From: Bacillus sp. IITD106
GTDB taxonomy: Bacteria; Bacillota; Bacilli; Bacillales; Bacillaceae_C
Length of the DNA stretch: 64,000 nt
Assembly (NCBI RefSeq): GCF_019459225.1
Contig: NZ_JAIAZY010000008.1
Coordinates: 52,624 to 116,623, forward strand
Reading direction: 5' to 3'
The translations under genes and the position numbers were made by a program. Positions 47,320-56,981 of this stretch are shown here, in pieces. Position 1 is the stretch's first letter. The number at the start of each line of letters is the position of its first letter. The notes under the pieces are model-generated. The model was given only the letters and a program-made list of their open reading frames with translations, had not been told where the DNA came from and ran no database searches.

Positions 47320-48945
47320 TTACGCTTTTCTATCGTTCTGATCAATTGGGTCAGGGACAGTCGTGTCTTTGACAATTGCTTCAATTTCTCTTTTCAATCC
47401 ATACCAGTTTTTATTTGTATGGGCTGCAATCAGCACATCACCTTTTATTTTTTGAAGCCATATACGGCGGTGATTCCAATAAGAACCCTGGATGACACCA
47501 ATCATGAAGATTGCCCCGCCAATTCCAAGAATCCATAGTGTTAAATCTTTCCTTACGATTAAAGCAGTTGCATTTTGTGTTGTAATATCTTTAAACGCCA
47601 TTTTGTACTCTGTTTCACCTAGTGGTTCTACTGTCTGCCTAATGGCGGCAAAACTTTTTTCTCCATCTGGATGTTCAGGCGAAATCATATTAAATAAAAA
47701 GGCAGGATTATTCGGAGTCTGTGAATCTGTCTGCGGCTCCCCATCTTCGGCAAATCCAGTGAAATCCGGATAATAGCCGAGCAATTCCACTTTATAACCA
47801 TTACCTAGATCGTATTCTTCCTTGGGATCAAATAAATCTATCGTAATTTCCCCTTTAATATCCTTATCAGCTTTTTTCAAGAAATTAAAGGTCATTGTCT
47901 TTAATTCATCTAGTTTATAATCAATTTGATATACGGCATAGCGGTCGAACTTTAAAGGCTCGTTCACTCGTATTTTTGCTTCTTTCACTTTTTTGAGATT
48001 TTCAGTATCGCCTATAGTGCTGTCTGGATCTCGTTCATATAGAACTACATCGGATTCAAAGCTTTTCACTACGGTCCCTACTCTATCAAGAGCCGCACCA
48101 TATACTGCTTTATCTTTTTCCTTATCATATAGCTCCATTGTAAACTTTTTATTTTCTAAAAGATATTGTTTATTCGTGCCTGGTATCGTTTTAATCTCGC
48201 CATCACGAAGCCATAATTGTTCATCAACATACATTCCTGGCACAAATCTAAGCATTCCACCAATAAGAAAGATAATAAGGCCAATATGATTTACGTAAGG
48301 GCCCCAACGTGAAAACCTGCCCTTTTCGGCTAAAATATTTCCATCTTCTTCGCGGATGCTATACCTTTTTTCTTTTAATCTTTTTTTAATTAGTTCAAAG
48401 TCTTGATCTGATTGTTTCGATGCTTCTACACGATTATATAATCTTTGCCTCTTTAAAAAGCCTTCGTGTCTGCCTACCCGCTGATTTTTCAAGGCTCTAT
48501 ATAATGGAACAACTCTATCAATACTGCAAATAACGAGAGATATTCCAATAGAAGCAATTAGCAATAAATACCACCAAGAACTATATAAATCATGAAATCC
48601 AAGTACATAATACAATGTTCCAAGTATTCCATATTGTTCAGCATAATATGTAGCGGGATCGACATTCTGTGGTATATACATCACTTGAGGCAAAAGTGTT
48701 CCAAGTGATGAAGCAATCAATGTAATGACGATTAGCCAAATACCTACTTTAACAGAAGAAAAAAAGTTCCATATTTTATCAATTACGCTTTTATTATATG
48801 TTTGAGATCTGCGAGCACTTCCTTCATAGCGCATATCATGCAAATTCTCTTTTTGCGCTTCTTCCGTAAGGGCACGTCCGCATGCTTCGCATAAAATGGT
48901 GCCAGGTGGATTTACGTGTCCACATTCGCATTTTACTTCTTTCAT
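47320..48945 (-). CDS. resB: cytochrome c biogenesis protein ResB
   Basis: A 541-residue membrane protein, partner of ResC in heme delivery and ligation. The N-terminus carries a small CxC...CxxC zinc-ribbon-like cytoplasmic segment (CECGHVNPPGTILCEACG). The ResB domain follows with three N-terminal helices (about residues 70-90, 125-145, 210-230), a large extracytoplasmic region and a last helix (LWILGIGGAIFMIGVIQGSYW, near 475). AGGAGAG precedes the ATG; resA ends 15 bases upstream. Confidence 0.96.
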   Translation of the reverse strand: MKEVKCECGHVNPPGTILCEACGRALTEEAQKENLHDMRYEGSARRSQTYNKSVIDKIWNFFSSVKVGIWLIVITLIASSLGTLLPQVMYIPQNVDPATYYAEQYGILGTLYYVLGFHDLYSSWWYLLLIASIGISLVICSIDRVVPLYRALKNQRVGRHEGFLKRQRLYNRVEASKQSDQDFELIKKRLKEKRYSIREEDGNILAEKGRFSRWGPYVNHIGLIIFLIGGMLRFVPGMYVDEQLWLRDGEIKTIPGTNKQYLLENKKFTMELYDKEKDKAVYGAALDRVGTVVKSFESDVVLYERDPDSTIGDTENLKKVKEAKIRVNEPLKFDRYAVYQIDYKLDELKTMTFNFLKKADKDIKGEITIDLFDPKEEYDLGNGYKVELLGYYPDFTGFAEDGEPQTDSQTPNNPAFLFNMISPEHPDGEKSFAAIRQTVEPLGETEYKMAFKDITTQNATALIVRKDLTLWILGIGGAIFMIGVIQGSYWNHRRIWLQKIKGDVLIAAHTNKNWYGLKREIEAIVKDTTVPDPIDQNDRKA

Positions 48946-48960
48946 GTTTAGCTCTCCTAC

Positions 48961-49494
48961 TTAAGGCTTGATGCTTTCCATCATAGCAATTATTTTATCC
49001 TCTGGTAGTTCTCCCTCAATAATTTCAACGATTTTCCCTTCAGGGTCAATTAATATCGTAGCTGGTAAATTGTATATATTATAAGCACCCATGACATCTT
49101 TATTAGAATCTTTTAAGATTGGAAAAGATAAATCATGCTTTTCCAAAAACTTTTTAATTGAAAATTCTGGTTGCCCGACATTTACGGCAAAGATTTCGAC
49201 TCCTTCGTTTTTAAACTCTTGGTATTGCTTATCTATATAAGGCATTTCTCTTTCACAAGGTTTACACCAAGTAGCCCAAAAATTCAAAAATACTCCTTGT
49301 CCTTTATAATCGGAAAGCTTATGCTTTTTCCCATCCATATCCGTAAGTACGAAGTCAGGTGCTTGATCGCCCACAGCTATTTTTTCATTCTTGTCTTTCG
49401 TAAAATTAGCATATAATGTATATACGACTGCAGCTAGTAGTACGACCAAAATAATCGTTCTTAACAAGTGCCGTCTTTTTTTCTTTTCCGACAT
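48961..49494 (-). CDS. resA: thiol-disulfide oxidoreductase ResA
   Basis: A 177-residue membrane-anchored thioredoxin-fold protein that reduces the CxxCH heme-binding cysteines of apocytochrome c. N-terminal anchor (about residues 8-27), then the TlpA-like domain with the active site FWATWCKPCEREMP. The glutamate three residues after the second Cys, important for ResA specificity, is kept, while the residue after the first Cys is Lys where B. subtilis has Glu. It is the first gene of resABC, with an extended -10 promoter upstream. Confidence 0.95.
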   Translation of the reverse strand: MSEKKKRRHLLRTIILVVLLAAVVYTLYANFTKDKNEKIAVGDQAPDFVLTDMDGKKHKLSDYKGQGVFLNFWATWCKPCEREMPYIDKQYQEFKNEGVEIFAVNVGQPEFSIKKFLEKHDLSFPILKDSNKDVMGAYNIYNLPATILIDPEGKIVEIIEGELPEDKIIAMMESIKP

Positions 49495-49538
49495 TTTAAC
49501 TCATCTAACCTCCCAGCATATTGCCAGACTTATCATTC

Positions 49539-49547
49539 ATTATATCA
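49539..49547 (-). promoter_or_regulatory. extended -10 promoter element of resABC
   Basis: TGATATAAT on the minus strand (49547-49539) is a perfect extended -10, about 45 bases before resA. No good -35 lies 17 bases upstream, which is compatible with activation by ResD; that is inference. Confidence 0.55.
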
Positions 49548-49595
49548 TCTAGAATTGACCTTATTAGTGCATGTTTTGAAGGTTATGTGAAATTT

Positions 49596-50339
49596 TCAAT
49601 TAATTCGATGCCAACCTTTTCCTGTTTCTGCAAGTGTTCTTAGCTGTTTCACTTCATGGGGAGTCAATTCTCGAAACTCACCTGCATTTAATCCGCGTAA
49701 ATGTAATGTACCGTATTGTTCGCGTTTAAGCTTGAGGACAGGATGTCCAATCGCATCCATCATTCTTCGAACTTGTCGATTTCTGCCTTCATGAATAATA
49801 ATTTCGATAATTGAGCTGCCTTTCCGTTTATCCAAAGATAGCAATTTTACTTTTGCCGGTGCGGTTTTCCCATCTTCAAGTTGAATTCCACGTTCTAATT
49901 TCCTTAACGATTCTTTTAATGGAATTCCTTTCACTTTCGCAATGTAAACTTTCGGAACTCCATAACGAGGGTGTGCAAGCAAATTAGTGAATTCTCCATC
50001 ATTCGAAAGGATTAAAAGTCCAGAAGTATCGTAATCAAGCCTTCCGATTGGATAAATTCTTTCTTCAACATGAGGGAAAAAATCCGTTACTACCTTTCTT
50101 CCTTTATCGTCCTTTACAGCCGAAATAACACCACGTGGTTTATAAAATAAAAAGTATTTTTTTTCTTCCTGAACAAGAGGAATTTCATTCACTTCAATTT
50201 TATCTGTAGAAGACACTTTCGTTCCCAGTTCCTTAACGATCTGTCCATTTACTTTCACTTTTCCTTGAAGGATCAATTCTTCTGCTTTTCTTCGGGATGC
50301 AACCCCCGCATAAGCAATGACTTTTTGTAAACGTTCCAC
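49596..50339 (-). CDS. rluB: 23S rRNA pseudouridine(2605) synthase RluB
   Basis: A 247-residue pseudouridine synthase. An N-terminal S4 RNA-binding domain (about residues 1-60; ERLQKVIAYAGVASRRKAEELI) is followed by the RsuA-type catalytic domain with GRLDYDTSGLLILSNDG holding the catalytic Asp, and HEGRNRQVRRM. The GTG at 50339 (GAGG 9 bases upstream, Met-Glu-Arg-Leu start) is preferred; an ATG two codons earlier is only 3 bases from the site. It lies upstream of resA as in B. subtilis. Confidence 0.95.
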   Translation of the reverse strand: MERLQKVIAYAGVASRRKAEELILQGKVKVNGQIVKELGTKVSSTDKIEVNEIPLVQEEKKYFLFYKPRGVISAVKDDKGRKVVTDFFPHVEERIYPIGRLDYDTSGLLILSNDGEFTNLLAHPRYGVPKVYIAKVKGIPLKESLRKLERGIQLEDGKTAPAKVKLLSLDKRKGSSIIEIIIHEGRNRQVRRMMDAIGHPVLKLKREQYGTLHLRGLNAGEFRELTPHEVKQLRTLAETGKGWHRIN

Positions 50340-50465
50340 CTTCATTCACCTCATCATACATATTGCAAAACGTGAATATATCTAGCTTTTACTTAATGAA
50401 TTATTACATTAAGTATCTTGAAAATCAAAAAAAGACAACTTTTTTATTTAGAAAAAAACAAAAAA

Positions 50466-50489
50466 ATGTCCAGATTAAGAACTGAACAT
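50466..50489 (-). terminator. intrinsic terminator of the dacB-spmA-spmB operon
   Basis: ATGTCCAG / CTGAACAT pair with one G.U, stem containing the spmB stop region, followed on the minus strand by TTTTTTTG. Confidence 0.85.
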
Positions 50490-51008
50490 TATCGTTACGA
50501 TGATGATAGCGGCAGAAATGCCTACGAGGTCCGCTAATAATCCTACCTTTAAAGCATCTCCCATTTTTTTAATTCCCACTGCCCCAAAATAAACAGTTAG
50601 TACATAAAATGTTGTATCCGTACTGCCTTGAATAGTTGAAGCCAGCCTGCCAATAAATGAATCTGGCCCATGTTGTGAAATTAAGTCACTCATTAAACCT
50701 AGTGCCGCATTCCCCGATATTGGCCTAATCAATGCAAGTGGTACTACTTCGGCGGGAACTCCTAATGTATTTAATAGCGGTCTTAAAAGATCTATGAAAA
50801 AATCGAGCGCTCCTGAAGTTCTAAAAACGGTTATGGCGACAAGCATCCCTACTAAAAATGGAATAATGGAAACGGCTATTTTTATGCCTTCCTTCCCGCC
50901 TTCAACAAAATGCTCATAAGTTGGTACTTTTTTTAATGTGCTGTAAACGAGAATCACTCCTATGATGACAGGAATGATCCATAATGATATGAGTGATACA
51001 ATCTGCAA
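50475..51008 (-). CDS. spmB: spore maturation protein SpmB
   Basis: A 177-residue polytopic membrane protein with the nucleoside-recognition (Gate) fold, needed for normal spore core dehydration. Five or so hydrophobic helices; conserved VPLALIRPISGNAALGLM and STIQGSTDTTFYVLTVYFGAVGIKK. The start is a TTG at 51008, just after the spmA stop; its ribosome site is weak (GTAGG), which suggests coupling to spmA. It is the last gene of dacB-spmA-spmB. Confidence 0.94.
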   Translation of the reverse strand: MQIVSLISLWIIPVIIGVILVYSTLKKVPTYEHFVEGGKEGIKIAVSIIPFLVGMLVAITVFRTSGALDFFIDLLRPLLNTLGVPAEVVPLALIRPISGNAALGLMSDLISQHGPDSFIGRLASTIQGSTDTTFYVLTVYFGAVGIKKMGDALKVGLLADLVGISAAIIIVTIMFSS

Positions 51009-51009
51009 C

Positions 51010-51603
51010 CTACTTCACGCCCTTTCTACTTCGGCGCATATAAAAATATCGATCTATTATAATTGCAAAAATGGTAGCGCAAGTTGTTGCTAATAAAGTA
51101 GGTCCAACAATTTCGGTAGGAGAAGCTGACTGATAGTTCATTCTAATCGCAAGTACTGTTGTTGGTATGAGGGTCAATCCAGAAGTATTTAATGCTAAAA
51201 AGGTGATCATGGATCTAGAAGCGACATTTTTACCACCATTCAGCTCTTTAAGCTGTTCCATCGCTTTAATGCCTAAAGGTGTAGCGGCATTTCCTAAGCC
51301 GAGCATGTTGGCAATGATGTTAGATAAAATATATCCGACTGCCGGATGATCTTCAGGAACTTCTGGAAATAGTTTTAAAATAATAGGCTTAAAAAGATTT
51401 GAAAGCTTATTTAATAGGCCGGATTCTTGTGCGATTCGCATCATGCCTAACCAAAAGACAAGAATACTAATTAAGCCAATACATAAGGTCACCGCTTCAT
51501 TTGCCGAATGGAATATCGCCTCATTCACATCTTTCATTTTTCCATTAACGGCCGCAAAGATTAATCCGATTATAGTCATGGCGACCCAAATATAATTAAT
51601 CAT
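51010..51603 (-). CDS. spmA: spore maturation protein SpmA
   Basis: A 197-residue polytopic membrane protein of the same Gate fold as SpmB, acting with it in spore core dehydration. Key segments are LSNIIANMLGLGNAATPLGIKAM and FLALNTSGLTLIPTTVLAIRM. The ATG at 51603 overlaps the dacB 3' end by 8 bases; GGGTGTG lies upstream inside dacB. The tight packing shows a single mother-cell operon. Confidence 0.95.
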   Translation of the reverse strand: MINYIWVAMTIIGLIFAAVNGKMKDVNEAIFHSANEAVTLCIGLISILVFWLGMMRIAQESGLLNKLSNLFKPIILKLFPEVPEDHPAVGYILSNIIANMLGLGNAATPLGIKAMEQLKELNGGKNVASRSMITFLALNTSGLTLIPTTVLAIRMNYQSASPTEIVGPTLLATTCATIFAIIIDRYFYMRRSRKGVK

Positions 51604-52741
51604 AGAAAATCACACCCATCTGGCTAAATAAAATATTCTTTAATTTCACCCACCAGCTTTCTTCATGCTTTTTATGTGTTTGTCTGATATAAATAGGAAC
51701 TTTTTCTACAGCCTTATCTTGAAAATGAAATATCGCCGTTCCGACTCTTCCCCCATTCATTTTAGCCAGTATACTAGGGTTATGAAGCTTATATTCTATT
51801 TGCAGATCACTATATTCTTTTTTGGATAATGGATAGATAATGGTGTTTTTTACGTATAATTCCTTGTTTTTTAACCCTTTTGTATTAATTGCAAGGGTGC
51901 CTTTAGGAATGATTGTTTTAAGCGAGTATTCTTTAAAACCTCGTTCATACATGGTGATATGGTCATTCCAATCATCCGATGCTTTTAACGTCACAGCAAT
52001 TAATTCAGTTCCGTTTTTTTCGGCAGTTGTGACGAGTGTTCTGCCAGCTCTCTTTGTAAAACCCGTTTTCCCGCCTGTGCAATACTTATATTTTTCAGTT
52101 AAGAGACGATTTTTATTGATCCAACTTTGCGGTCCATTTTCTCTTTGGAATTTATACACTTTCGTTCCCGAAATTTTTTGATATTGTTTATTATTCATGG
52201 CGTATCTCGTCAATAATGCCATATCATAGGCGGTTGAATAATGATCTTCACTATCGTCTAATCCATGAGGATTTGCAAATTTAGTATTTGTCATTCCTAA
52301 TTCTTCTGCTTTCTGATTCATTAAAAAGACAAACCCTTCAATACTGCCTCCTATATAATCAGCGATCGCATTGGCTGCATCGTTACCCGACCTAAGCATA
52401 AGGCCATATACAAGATCTTCTAGTTTCATTTTTTCTCCAATTTGAAGATAGATCGATGATCCTTCCGCATAAACAGCCTGTTTTTTTATTGTGACAACTT
52501 TATTCATCTTTCCTGATTCGATTGCAAGAATGGCGGTCATTATTTTTGTAATGGATGCAATTCTATGAATTTCATCAGCATTTTTTTCAAATAGCACTCT
52601 TCCCGAATTCTTTTCCATTAAAATTGCACCTGACGCACTTACTGGTATATTGACAGCTGCGGTTGTTTCTCTCGGTAAATAAAGCATCTGCATTAACAGT
52701 AAACAAGAACATATCATTGCCGCTACTCTTCCTGCTCCCAT
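51596..52741 (-). CDS. dacB: sporulation D-alanyl-D-alanine carboxypeptidase DacB (PBP5*)
   Basis: A 381-residue penicillin-binding protein that trims peptide side chains in spore cortex. A signal sequence (about residues 1-29) is followed by the peptidase S11 domain with SITK (catalytic Ser63), SGND and KTGFT motifs, then a C-terminal beta domain. The ATG at 52741 with GGGGAG upstream is preferred over the TTG at 52756. A sigma-E-like promoter is at 52783-52810, and spmA overlaps the 3' end. Confidence 0.95.
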   Translation of the reverse strand: MGAGRVAAMICSCLLLMQMLYLPRETTAAVNIPVSASGAILMEKNSGRVLFEKNADEIHRIASITKIMTAILAIESGKMNKVVTIKKQAVYAEGSSIYLQIGEKMKLEDLVYGLMLRSGNDAANAIADYIGGSIEGFVFLMNQKAEELGMTNTKFANPHGLDDSEDHYSTAYDMALLTRYAMNNKQYQKISGTKVYKFQRENGPQSWINKNRLLTEKYKYCTGGKTGFTKRAGRTLVTTAEKNGTELIAVTLKASDDWNDHITMYERGFKEYSLKTIIPKGTLAINTKGLKNKELYVKNTIIYPLSKKEYSDLQIEYKLHNPSILAKMNGGRVGTAIFHFQDKAVEKVPIYIRQTHKKHEESWWVKLKNILFSQMGVIFYD

Positions 52742-52782
52742 TCTTCCGCTCCCCAAAAGTATGCCATTGTTTTATTTGTACA

Positions 52783-52810
52783 AGTCTATGCTGTTTAATG
52801 AATGTTATGA
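52783..52810 (-). promoter_or_regulatory. sigma-E-type promoter of dacB-spmAB
   Basis: On the minus strand TCATAAC (52810-52804) and CATAGACT (52790-52783) are 13 bases apart, close to sigma-E consensus. It lies just after the scpB terminator and 42 bases before the dacB start. Confidence 0.6.
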
Positions 52811-52817
52811 TAAAAAA

Positions 52818-52843
52818 ACTACCGGTCGTGTATAACCGGTAGT
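52818..52843 (-). terminator. intrinsic terminator of scpAB
   Basis: ACTACCGGT / ACCGGTAGT 9-bp perfect stem with an 8-base loop followed on the minus strand by TTTTTTTA; 12 bases past the scpB stop. Confidence 0.93.
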
Positions 52844-52854
52844 TGAATGTCTTA

Positions 52855-53448
52855 TTATTCAATTTGATCTTTAAATGTGGAGAAAAATAAATCTGCATCT
52901 TCTTGAAGTTCATCTTCTTCCGTCTGTTTTGGAAGTTCAGGTAGTTCTTTTAAATGATTCAGGCCAAAATAGTCAAGAAATTCCTTTGTCGTTCCATATA
53001 ATTTTGCCCTACCTGTACCCTCTGCTCTTCCTACCTCCATAATTAACCCCTTAGCGATTAACGTTTGCAGAGGTCTTTCTGTTTTAACTCCCCTTACTTC
53101 TTCTATTTCCATTCTCGTAATAGGTTGTTTATAAGCAATAATCGCCAGAGTTTCAAGACCGGCTTGAGATAGTGTTGAGGATCCCGGACTTTCTACTAGC
53201 TTTGCCAAATAATCAGCAAACTCCCTCTTCGTAGCGAGCTGAAAAGTTTCCGCTAATGCCGTTACTGTAATACCTCGGCTATGATCTTGATTATAATTTG
53301 TTTGAAGTTCATTTATTAAGGACATGGCTGTTTCCTCGCCAATGTCCATTGTAGAACATATTTGTTTCAACGATAAACCTTCATCGCCTGCTGCGAATAA
53401 AAGGCATTCGAGAATACCTAGCAGCTTAGAATCCTCCAATAGCCTCAT
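52855..53448 (-). CDS. scpB: condensin subunit ScpB
   Basis: A 197-residue kleisin-associated winged-helix protein of the Smc-ScpAB condensin that organises and segregates the chromosome. The two winged-helix domains cover about residues 8-90 and 95-170 (GLETLAIIAYKQPITRMEIEEVRGV is diagnostic). Its start overlaps scpA by 23 bases. The ATG at 53448 is annotated, but GGGAG is very close to it; a TTG three codons later is 10 bases from that site and may be the true start. Confidence 0.95.
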   Translation of the reverse strand: MRLLEDSKLLGILECLLFAAGDEGLSLKQICSTMDIGEETAMSLINELQTNYNQDHSRGITVTALAETFQLATKREFADYLAKLVESPGSSTLSQAGLETLAIIAYKQPITRMEIEEVRGVKTERPLQTLIAKGLIMEVGRAEGTGRAKLYGTTKEFLDYFGLNHLKELPELPKQTEEDELQEDADLFFSTFKDQIE

Positions 53449-54187
53449 TCTCCCTTCTAGCAGTTAAATAAATTTCTCCAAATATCTCATCTTGTTCCAC
53501 ATTGATTTCGTTTCGCTTCATTAATTCCAACATTGCCAGAAACGTAATGACGATATGCCCTCGGTCATCATGTGGAAACATATCATAAAAATTAGTACGA
53601 GTATTACGATTTTTAAGTTCATTCAGTATTTCTACCATTCTATCATCTATCGATACGTCTTGATGAGTAATTTTAGTCGATAATGGCTTTTGAAGTTTTT
53701 TTCTTCTTAGTAACTTATGATATGCACCAAGCATATCATAGATGGAAAAGCCATACTCAATTAGTTCATGCTGACTTTTGTCCGCATATGGCGAGAGATC
53801 TATTGGCGGCTTCGTATACATTTGACCTCTCTCAAATTCTTTTTGCTTCAATGCTTCGGCAGCTTCTTTATAACGTTTATATTCGATAAGCTGTTCTACT
53901 AATTCATCGCGAGGATCTTCTTCTTCATAAAAATACTCATCATCCATGTCCTCATCATATTTAGGCAATAGCATCTTACTTTTAATAGCAAGTAATGTAG
54001 CGGCCATTACTAAGTACTCACTTGCAACATCAAGCTGCAATTCAGTCATTGTATGAATATAGTATAAATATTGTTCTGAAATTTCCGCCATAGGTATATC
54101 ATATATATCTATTTCTAAACGATTAATCAAATGCAGCAATAAATCAAGCGGGCCCTCAAAGGCATCTATTTTAACATGATATTCCAT
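53426..54187 (-). CDS. scpA: condensin kleisin subunit ScpA
   Basis: A 253-residue kleisin. N-terminal Smc-neck-binding domain (about residues 1-80; VKIDAFEGPLDLLLHLINRLEIDIYDIPMAEISEQYL), an acidic middle (DEDMDDEYFYEEEDPRDE), and a C-terminal winged helix (about 190-250; VITFLAMLELMKRNEI) binding the Smc head. The frame extends to 54208, but the ATG at 54187 with CGGTGA upstream matches family starts. It is translationally coupled to scpB. Confidence 0.96.
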   Translation of the reverse strand: MEYHVKIDAFEGPLDLLLHLINRLEIDIYDIPMAEISEQYLYYIHTMTELQLDVASEYLVMAATLLAIKSKMLLPKYDEDMDDEYFYEEEDPRDELVEQLIEYKRYKEAAEALKQKEFERGQMYTKPPIDLSPYADKSQHELIEYGFSIYDMLGAYHKLLRRKKLQKPLSTKITHQDVSIDDRMVEILNELKNRNTRTNFYDMFPHDDRGHIVITFLAMLELMKRNEINVEQDEIFGEIYLTARRENEAIGGF

Positions 54188-54341
54188 TTTATCACCGATT
54201 TCGCACAATTATTAATGAATATGCCTTTATTATCATATAATAGGTCGGCTGGAAAATGAAGAAAAATTACTATAAAGTACATAATTCCTTTTAGAGTGCA
54301 TGTTATAATAAAAGATATTCAAATAGGAAGGAGTAGGATAA

Positions 54342-54845
54342 TTGTCGTTTACTGAAGCATATGTATCATTTTTAATCCATTTTCATGGTGATCGTGATTA
54401 TTTTGAATGCCATGAAGTGTTAGAGGAACATTGGAAAGATAATGGTATGGCCAGGGATTCAATTTGGGTGGGACTTATTCAAATAGCTGTAAGCTTTTAT
54501 CATTATCGGAGAGGAAATATAAAAGGATCCTTAAAATTAATCGATAAAGCTATCCACCTTTTATTATATAAAGAAATAGAAGTAAGTATGCTAGGCATTG
54601 ATTATGAGGGATTGATCGAGGAACTTAATATAAGTAAGGCAAGGATGCATCTCAAAATGCCATACAAGCCAATAAATATTCCGATATATGATCAATTGTT
54701 AGTGACAATTTGTACAGAGAGAAGCGCTATTAAAGGAAATGCATGGGGAATTCTAGTTGACGAAGCTCCTGATAGCATTGTCCATAAGCATATATTACGA
54801 AAGCGTTCAAAAGTTATTACTAAAAGACGATATGCACTTATATAA
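54342..54845 (+). CDS. ypuF: DUF309 family protein YpuF
   Basis: A 167-residue helical protein of the DUF309 family, whose hallmark is HFHGDRDYFECHEVLEEHWK (about residues 13-32) and WVGLIQIAVSFYHYRRGN. Function is unknown. The start is a TTG at 54342 with AAGGAG upstream. A TATAAT lies about 40 bases before it. It is on the plus strand, divergent from scpA, and is followed by its own terminator, as is ypuF in B. subtilis. Confidence 0.85.
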   Translation: MSFTEAYVSFLIHFHGDRDYFECHEVLEEHWKDNGMARDSIWVGLIQIAVSFYHYRRGNIKGSLKLIDKAIHLLLYKEIEVSMLGIDYEGLIEELNISKARMHLKMPYKPINIPIYDQLLVTICTERSAIKGNAWGILVDEAPDSIVHKHILRKRSKVITKRRYALI

Positions 54846-54847
54846 TA

Positions 54848-54880
54848 AAAACCGGGCATTTTTTAAAATGTACCCGGTTT
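54848..54880 (+). terminator. intrinsic terminator of the DUF309 gene
   Basis: AAACCGGG...ATTTT / AAAAT...CCCGGTTT interrupted stem followed by TCTT on the plus strand, 3 bases past the stop. Confidence 0.85.
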
Positions 54881-54973
54881 TCTTATAGTCTGCAACAATC
54901 GACAATCTAAATTTCTTGTTCTAATCAGTCAAACATTACTTGTTATGTCTAGCTACAGATGCTTTTCCTCTTT

Positions 54974-55381
<408 letters not shown>

Positions 55382-55477
55382 TTAACGATTTGGTGCAATA
55401 AACAACCAATAACTAACTCCCCATAAAATGGCTATGATGAAGATCAAGACAAATACGATAATATTCTTGTTACGCAA
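55382..55477 (-). CDS. 31-residue predicted single-pass membrane protein
   Basis: A short frame beginning with TTG at 55477, with GGGAG 8 bases upstream. It encodes MRNKN, then a run of about 20 hydrophobic residues (IIVFVLIFIIAILWGVSYW) and a short tail ending APNR. A basic N-terminus, one membrane helix and a good ribosome site favour a real small protein. I do not recognise a family. It stands between ribT and lysA; the TTG start and small size leave doubt. Confidence 0.6.
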   Translation of the reverse strand: MRNKNIIVFVLIFIIAILWGVSYWLFIAPNR

Positions 55478-55600
55478 AGAACTGACTCCCTTACACCATC
55501 TTAAGCACACATTTATAAATTGTGCGACCATAAAATTAATTGTACAAGCTATTTCTTATCTATGCAACTTAATAGAAAAGGATTACAATCCTCATTCATG

Positions 55601-56920
55601 TTAAATCTTTGTTTTTTCCATAAAAGGAAGATCGAGTCTTAATAAATCTTCATATGATTCTCTTTTAACAACGAGTTGATCATGCCCGTTCTCTACAAAT
55701 ACTACTGGAGGTCTTGGGATACGGTTATAGTTATTTGCCATCGAATATCCATAGGCGCCTGTACAAAATACCGCAAGTATATCATTCGTTCCAGCATCGG
55801 GTAATGGCAAGTCCCAAATTAGCATATCACCTGATTCACAACATTTACCCGCGATGGATACTTTTTCTTTCGGTTGCTCATTTGCCCGATTTGCGAGTAT
55901 TGCTTCATATTTAGCATCATATAATGCCGGTCTAATATTATCTGTCATACCGCCATCAACAGCAAGATATTTCCTAATATTCGGGACATCCTTGCTTGAT
56001 CCAATCGAATATAAAGTTGTCCCTGCATCCCCGACAAGCGATCTGCCCGGTTCAATCCAAATTTCAGGCATAGGAAGGGAAAGGCGTTCGGTTTCTTTTT
56101 TTACCTCATTAATCATTTCCTCTACGTAACTAGAAGGGTCTAATGGTGTATCTTCATCCGTATAGCGGATACCGAATCCTCCACCTAGATTTAAAACACT
56201 TGGTATAAAATTTAGTTCTTTTTGCCATTTTGACATTTTATCAAGAATTTTTCTTGCTGCCAACACAAAGCCAATTGTTTCAAAAATTTGAGAACCAATA
56301 TGGCAATGCAATCCCAAAACATTCAAATAGTTGCTTTCTATAGCAAAAATTAAAGCCGTTTCTGCTTGGCCATTTTGTAAATCAAAACCAAACTTAGAGT
56401 CCTCTTGCCCAGTCAAAATATAATCATGCGTATGGGCTTCTATTCCTGGTGTAACTCTTAATAATATATTTACTTTCTGATCCCTTTCCGAGCAAAGATG
56501 ATGCAATGTATGAAGCTCGTGAAAATTATCGACTACGATGCAGCCGATTTTGTAATCCAAAGCCATTTTAAGTTCTTCATCACTTTTATTATTTCCATGA
56601 AAATGAATCTTTTCTACAGGGAAGTCAGCTTTAATTGCTGTATAAAGCTCGCCTCCAGAAACTACATCAAGTGAAAGACCTTCATCTTTAATGAGCTGAA
56701 GCATCGCAATTGTTGAAAATGCTTTACTCGCATATGCCACTTGTGCAGGAACACCTAATTTAGTAAATGTATTTTTAAAAGCCCTAGCTCGCTTTCGAAT
56801 TAGTTCGACATCGTATACGTATAGTGGAGTACCATATTTTTCTGCAAGCTCCACCGTATCTTTGCCTCCTATTTCCAAGTGTCCATTTTGATTAATTTTT
56901 GCCGTACCATGTAAATGCAT
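55601..56920 (-). CDS. lysA: diaminopimelate decarboxylase LysA
   Basis: A 439-residue PLP-dependent fold-III decarboxylase making L-lysine from meso-diaminopimelate. PLP Lys66 is in VAYASKAFST; HIGSQIF, LGGGFGIRY, EPGRSLVGDAG and CCESGDMLIWD with the catalytic Cys follow. The ATG at 56920 with GGAGGGAG upstream gives the same length as B. subtilis LysA; the frame to 56959 is leader. No lysine riboswitch is visible upstream. It follows spoVAF, the usual order, and links to dapB at the other end of the window. Confidence 0.97.
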   Translation of the reverse strand: MHLHGTAKINQNGHLEIGGKDTVELAEKYGTPLYVYDVELIRKRARAFKNTFTKLGVPAQVAYASKAFSTIAMLQLIKDEGLSLDVVSGGELYTAIKADFPVEKIHFHGNNKSDEELKMALDYKIGCIVVDNFHELHTLHHLCSERDQKVNILLRVTPGIEAHTHDYILTGQEDSKFGFDLQNGQAETALIFAIESNYLNVLGLHCHIGSQIFETIGFVLAARKILDKMSKWQKELNFIPSVLNLGGGFGIRYTDEDTPLDPSSYVEEMINEVKKETERLSLPMPEIWIEPGRSLVGDAGTTLYSIGSSKDVPNIRKYLAVDGGMTDNIRPALYDAKYEAILANRANEQPKEKVSIAGKCCESGDMLIWDLPLPDAGTNDILAVFCTGAYGYSMANNYNRIPRPPVVFVENGHDQLVVKRESYEDLLRLDLPFMEKTKI

Positions 56921-56981
56921 ATTTCTCCCTCCGCTAACTAACAAGCCGCTATGACTCAACTTTCAATCTATTCTAGTGCGT

